This document shows positions 60,995 to 64,000 of a stretch of 64,000 bases of DNA, one piece after another. The stretch is from Platanthera guangdongensis (Eukaryota > Streptophyta > Magnoliopsida > Asparagales > Orchidaceae), in the NCBI GenBank assembly GCA_039583875.1, contig CM077163.1, positions 228,648,646-228,712,645 on the forward strand. Reading direction: 5' to 3'. The translations under genes and the position numbers were made by a program. How positions within the stretch are numbered: the stretch's first letter is position 1; every line of letters starts with the position of its first letter. The notes below the pieces were generated by a model. The model saw only the letters and a program-made list of their open reading frames with translations. It was not told the DNA's origin and did no database searches.

Positions 60995-61048
60995 TCTTGG
61001 TGCGGTGAGCGTGGAGAGTGACCAGCACAGAGATCTCAGGAGAGTGTC

Positions 61049-62310
61049 ATGACTGGAGATCAGAGAGGTAGCGATGACTCCCGCGAAACCCCTAACCCAG
61101 GACCCTTTGTGGGGAGGGAAGAGTTCATGGCATCCATCCAAGGCATCATGGAGATGTTGCGAAGTATTGCTCCTCGGGATGGCAGCTTCACTCCAACCCC
61201 CCAGGAGCTAGCTCCCCCCCTCCTCTCGACGAGTCGACTCATAGGTGTCTGGGCGAGATGACCCCAGGGGGGGTGGATAGAAGCGTACCAGGAAGAAGGC
61301 CAGGGAAGGAGAGGATGGGAGATGGGGTCGAGCGAGACCTCACTGGCCGGGAGTTGTTCTCCAGCCCAGTGAGTACCAGCCTCCTAGGCGAGCAGGTCGC
61401 GTGAGTGGAGCGTGCGAGACCGTCAAGAAGGGATCACCTTTCAGCGAGCTGATTGTCTCAGCCCCAGTTCCCGAGGGGTTCAGGGAGCTTAACATGACTT
61501 AATATACCGGGAAGGACGACCCTCTCCAGCACCTGCAGTGGTTCGAGGATACGGTCTCTATTAGGCCGATGACAGATGTGTTCAAGTGTCACCTCTTCGC
61601 GATCACCTTGAAAGACAAAGCTAGGGACTCGTTCCATCAACTCCCAACGGGATCTATCTACGGGTTTGAAGACTTGAGCCGAAGCTTTTAGGTTTGCTTC
61701 TCTGCCTCTAAGAAGAGAAAGAAGAGCCCATCTTCCTGATAAGATAGAGGGTGGAGCAGTCGTTGGCCCAATATATGGACAGGTTCCAAGAAGAGATCAT
61801 GAACATCCAGGAAATGTCGGGGTATGCCCTTCAGATGGCGTTTACAGTGGGGCTGTGTGAGGGGTTCTTCAAGATGGGTCTGACCCAAAAGGCCCCCTTA
61901 TCCTTCGAGGACCTGATTGAAAGGGCGACAGAGGAGATAACAACTGAGGCGGACAACCCGACGTTTGTCAAGAAGTTGGCAAGGTTAACAGAGGCAGAGT
62001 CGAAGGAGCAAGGTGCCTCGAGGCAACAGGAGGGGAGAAGGAGAGAGGAGCAGAGAGCTCAGGGGCTCCTGGGACCTCAAGAAGGTCCGGAGCCAGGTTG
62101 GAGGCAACAGGGAGGACCCGTTCAGGGTCCAAGAAGAGGTATCATCCAAGGTGGGGGGATTTTCAGGGAGGCTAAGGGAGGTTGAACTTCCAAAGGCAAG
62201 CCCCCAGGCAGCTCCTACCCCCACCGCAGCAAGCGATGGCGATTGGTCGAAGGGAGAGGAGGAACCGCGCGGGAAGGAGAAGAGTCAGAGTAGAGTTACC
62301 ATACTATGAG
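61049..62310 (+). pseudogene. Ty3/gypsy gag remnant
   Basis: The N-terminus is MTGDQRGSDDSRETPNPGPF. The gag domain is YTGKDDPLQHLQWFEDTVSI (with a stop just upstream) and HLFAITLKDKARDSFHQLPT, GFEDLSRSF, then SLAQYMDRFQEEIMNIQEMS and AFTVGLCEGFFKMGLTQKAP in the frame at 61751-62185. At least three frame breaks. The tail is Glu/Gly/Arg-rich. Confidence 0.85.
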
Positions 62311-62382
62311 TTCCACTAGGAGGAAGGCCATGTAACAGCTACTTGCCCCGAATTCCTGGAGTTGAGAAGGACAAGTGCTCCG

Positions 62383-64000
62383 TGTAACGCCTCCACTCGT
62401 CACATGGAATATAACGGTGGGTCCGGTCGGGGACCCACGCCATATTTCACAGACAGGCGACAGAATTACGTGTGGAAATCAAAATCTACTCTGTAACACT
62501 GCGAGCACTGTCTCAGTCACCACATGTATGGTCTCTGCCGAAGGAGGTGTAGGCGCTTCAACTGGTGTCGCACTCTCATCAGACCGCTGGGGCTCAGACT
62601 GCCCCGCACCACTCCTCGCCACCTATCAATGTACATGACACCATTAATCATCCATTTCATAACGGGAATTATACATTGACTACCCGTGACTACTCGCTCA
62701 CGCACATTACGTGCATGGAATACATTCCTAGTGGACATTCGTGAGTTCAATTATGTTCTTCCCTCCCAAAAAATCTCAATCTGGCTCTAATACCACTTTG
62801 TAGCGCCTCCACTCGTCACATAGAATATAACGATGGGTCCGGCCGGGGCCCCACGCCATATTTCACAGACAGACAGTGGAATTACGTGTGGAAATCAAAA
62901 TCTACTCGTATCCTAACTCAAAACATTCTAGCGCAGTATTTTAAGTTAGATGAACTCAGCACATCGAATGTCCACTAATATATAAACTCCACATTTATAT
63001 ATCTATAACTAGGAATGTATACAACACACACACACACTCATGGCCTTAAGGTATTATAAATTGCACTTTACAAAAACGTGCAATTTCATACATCGGCACA
63101 CAGGCCGGCCACACATGAAATCCAAACATGCTTTGCACGACCTTCAAGGGCCTTTAGTAGCAATCCTCTATTCCGCTCAATTCATTTCAATTCAATAGCA
63201 CCTACAATTAGACATCCACCCAAAGTGCGGAAAATAAAGTAACGGTCAGCATTAGCCGACCAATTATAACGAACCTACCTCTTACCCGGGGCAGTGGTTC
63301 ATTCTCTGTATGCATTGCAATTATACTATCTATCAAACACAACAAGCGCGCTCAGGCACCACAAAATCACAAACGCCGGTCTCCACCAGACGCTTCGTGC
63401 ACTTAGGGCACCTTATGGTGTGCCGGTCTCCGAGGCAACACCACCGATTAGAGAATTAATCACTTGTTGGCTGGCCGGTCCTAGTCACCCCAACCAGCAG
63501 ATTGGTTGCATTCTGCCCAAACCACTCAGAGGTGATAACCTGACGACAAACTTGAGCATTAAGATTGACCCACCAATGTGGTGCAGCAAGTAGGGTCTGC
63601 CACGCATCCTACCAAACATTGCCACTAATCGACCTCCCAAAACAACCAGGGTCAGGTTAGCCTTTCCCGTGCTCAATCCGTTAGTAGCGCACCACTAGAC
63701 GCGGGTCAGCCTTCCCTCCTGATTAGCCACAGCGTTTTGCTCTCCCAAAGCAATTAGCGCTCACAACGCTCACACCACAAAGAGCTTACGCAAAGCATCC
63801 AAGATCCATCCATCCACACATCCATACATCCATACTTACAAAACATACGCAGTTATCAAATCCACAGAGTCTTCTCCGGTTTGCTCATAGTCATCACCAA
63901 TCCAGACTAACCGTCCAGATGGGCTTCACATAGCATGTCTATGCCGTACTCCACACTTCCGGCTCTAGATGCAGACTCAACCAAGGAATCACTTACGAGA
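62383..64000 (-). mobile_element. Rearranged gypsy element running off the right edge
   Basis: Minus strand. A 5' LTR occupies 62799 to beyond 64000. Next to it is a primer site TGGTATTAGAGCCAG at 62781-62795 (one base from the initiator-Met type) and a leader, then a short gag N-terminal stretch (VARSGAGQSEPQRSDESATP reading at about 62620-62560). This joins at about 62492 to only the last 110 bp of an LTR (62383-62492), which matches 62799-62910. So nearly all of gag-pol and most of the 3' LTR are deleted. Confidence 0.8.
62799..64000 (-). repeat. 5' LTR, incomplete at the window edge
   Basis: On minus the LTR ends GGAGGCGCTACA at 62799, three bases from the PBS. At least 1.2 kb is present and its start lies outside the window. 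No coding sequence seen; the frame at 63294-63593 is not recognised. Confidence 0.75.

Larger units (their letters stand above)
59933..62382 (+). mobile_element. Truncated gypsy element of the minisatellite LTR family
   Basis: Begins with an LTR (59933-60994) homologous to the LTRs at 27579 and 36479 but in plus orientation, then a primer-site region (TCTTGGTGCGGTGAGCG) and a frameshifted gag to about 62310. pol and the second LTR are absent. At 62383 another element begins (or the copy was cut by it). Confidence 0.82.

Noticed and set aside
2291..62795. tRNA-like words TGGTATCAGAG at several places
   Set aside because: These are primer binding sites complementary to initiator tRNA-Met next to LTRs (2291, 34641, 47486, 62781). 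No tRNA gene cloverleaf surrounds them.

Overview
The window is a repeat-rich piece of a flowering-plant nuclear genome. The evidence is one interrupted plant-specific gene (a filament-like plant protein, FPP), GT-AG introns of several kilobases, Ty1/copia and Ty3/gypsy LTR retrotransposons primed by initiator tRNA-Met, an RTE-type LINE, and hAT and PIF/Harbinger DNA transposons. I cannot name the species. No tRNA, rRNA, CRISPR or prokaryotic-style operon is visible.

Host gene. The FPP gene is on the minus strand. Four coding exons can be placed (13081-12974, 5377-5200, 5074-2803, 2622-2562) with matching phases and GT-AG borders, giving 873 open residues. A splice acceptor 12 nt before the ATG, and a candidate 5'-UTR exon and promoter near 20.2-20.6 kb, suggest the transcription unit covers about 20 kb of the window. 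Its introns are swollen by transposons: a solo LTR and a dead Ty3/gypsy element in intron 1, a second copy of the same solo LTR plus an RTE LINE in the inferred 5'-UTR intron, and a Ty1/copia element in the intron after exon 4. The last exons lie off the left edge.

From 20.9 to 38.2 kb: a double foldback sequence near the inferred promoter, then a decayed two-gene PIF/Harbinger element. The Harbinger is split by a GC-rich LTR-like insertion (about 22.6-24.9 kb) and by a 10-kb LTR element (27,579-37,663, TSD tttac) with 48-bp minisatellites in its LTRs and 75-bp repeats inside. That LTR element was itself entered by a young Ty1/copia (TSD ctgac), which was later rearranged. A small foldback MITE follows.

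From 38.2 to 64 kb: a decayed BED/hAT transposon with GC-rich ends (39.0-41.7 kb); LTR-like dispersed repeats (42.3-44.0 kb); a non-autonomous hAT-like element (candidate TSD acaccacc) split by a 12.95-kb chromodomain Ty3/gypsy element (45,019-57,969, TSD accgg). The gag of that gypsy element holds a 2.3-kb solo LTR (TSD catgc). Next come a plus-strand relative of the minisatellite LTR family with a gag remnant (59,933-62,382) and a rearranged gypsy element that runs off the right edge.

I did not find a clearly new biological system. The most interesting patterns are: (1) LTR promoters that carry dense family-specific motif arrays just upstream of their TATA boxes, above all about 21 copies of the palindrome TGTCGACA; (2) a copia insertion present both as a solo LTR and as a 3'-truncated element, joined by a 644-bp duplication; (3) nearly identical LTR pairs flanking dead coding regions; (4) sense-oriented LTR promoters inside the introns of the only host gene.
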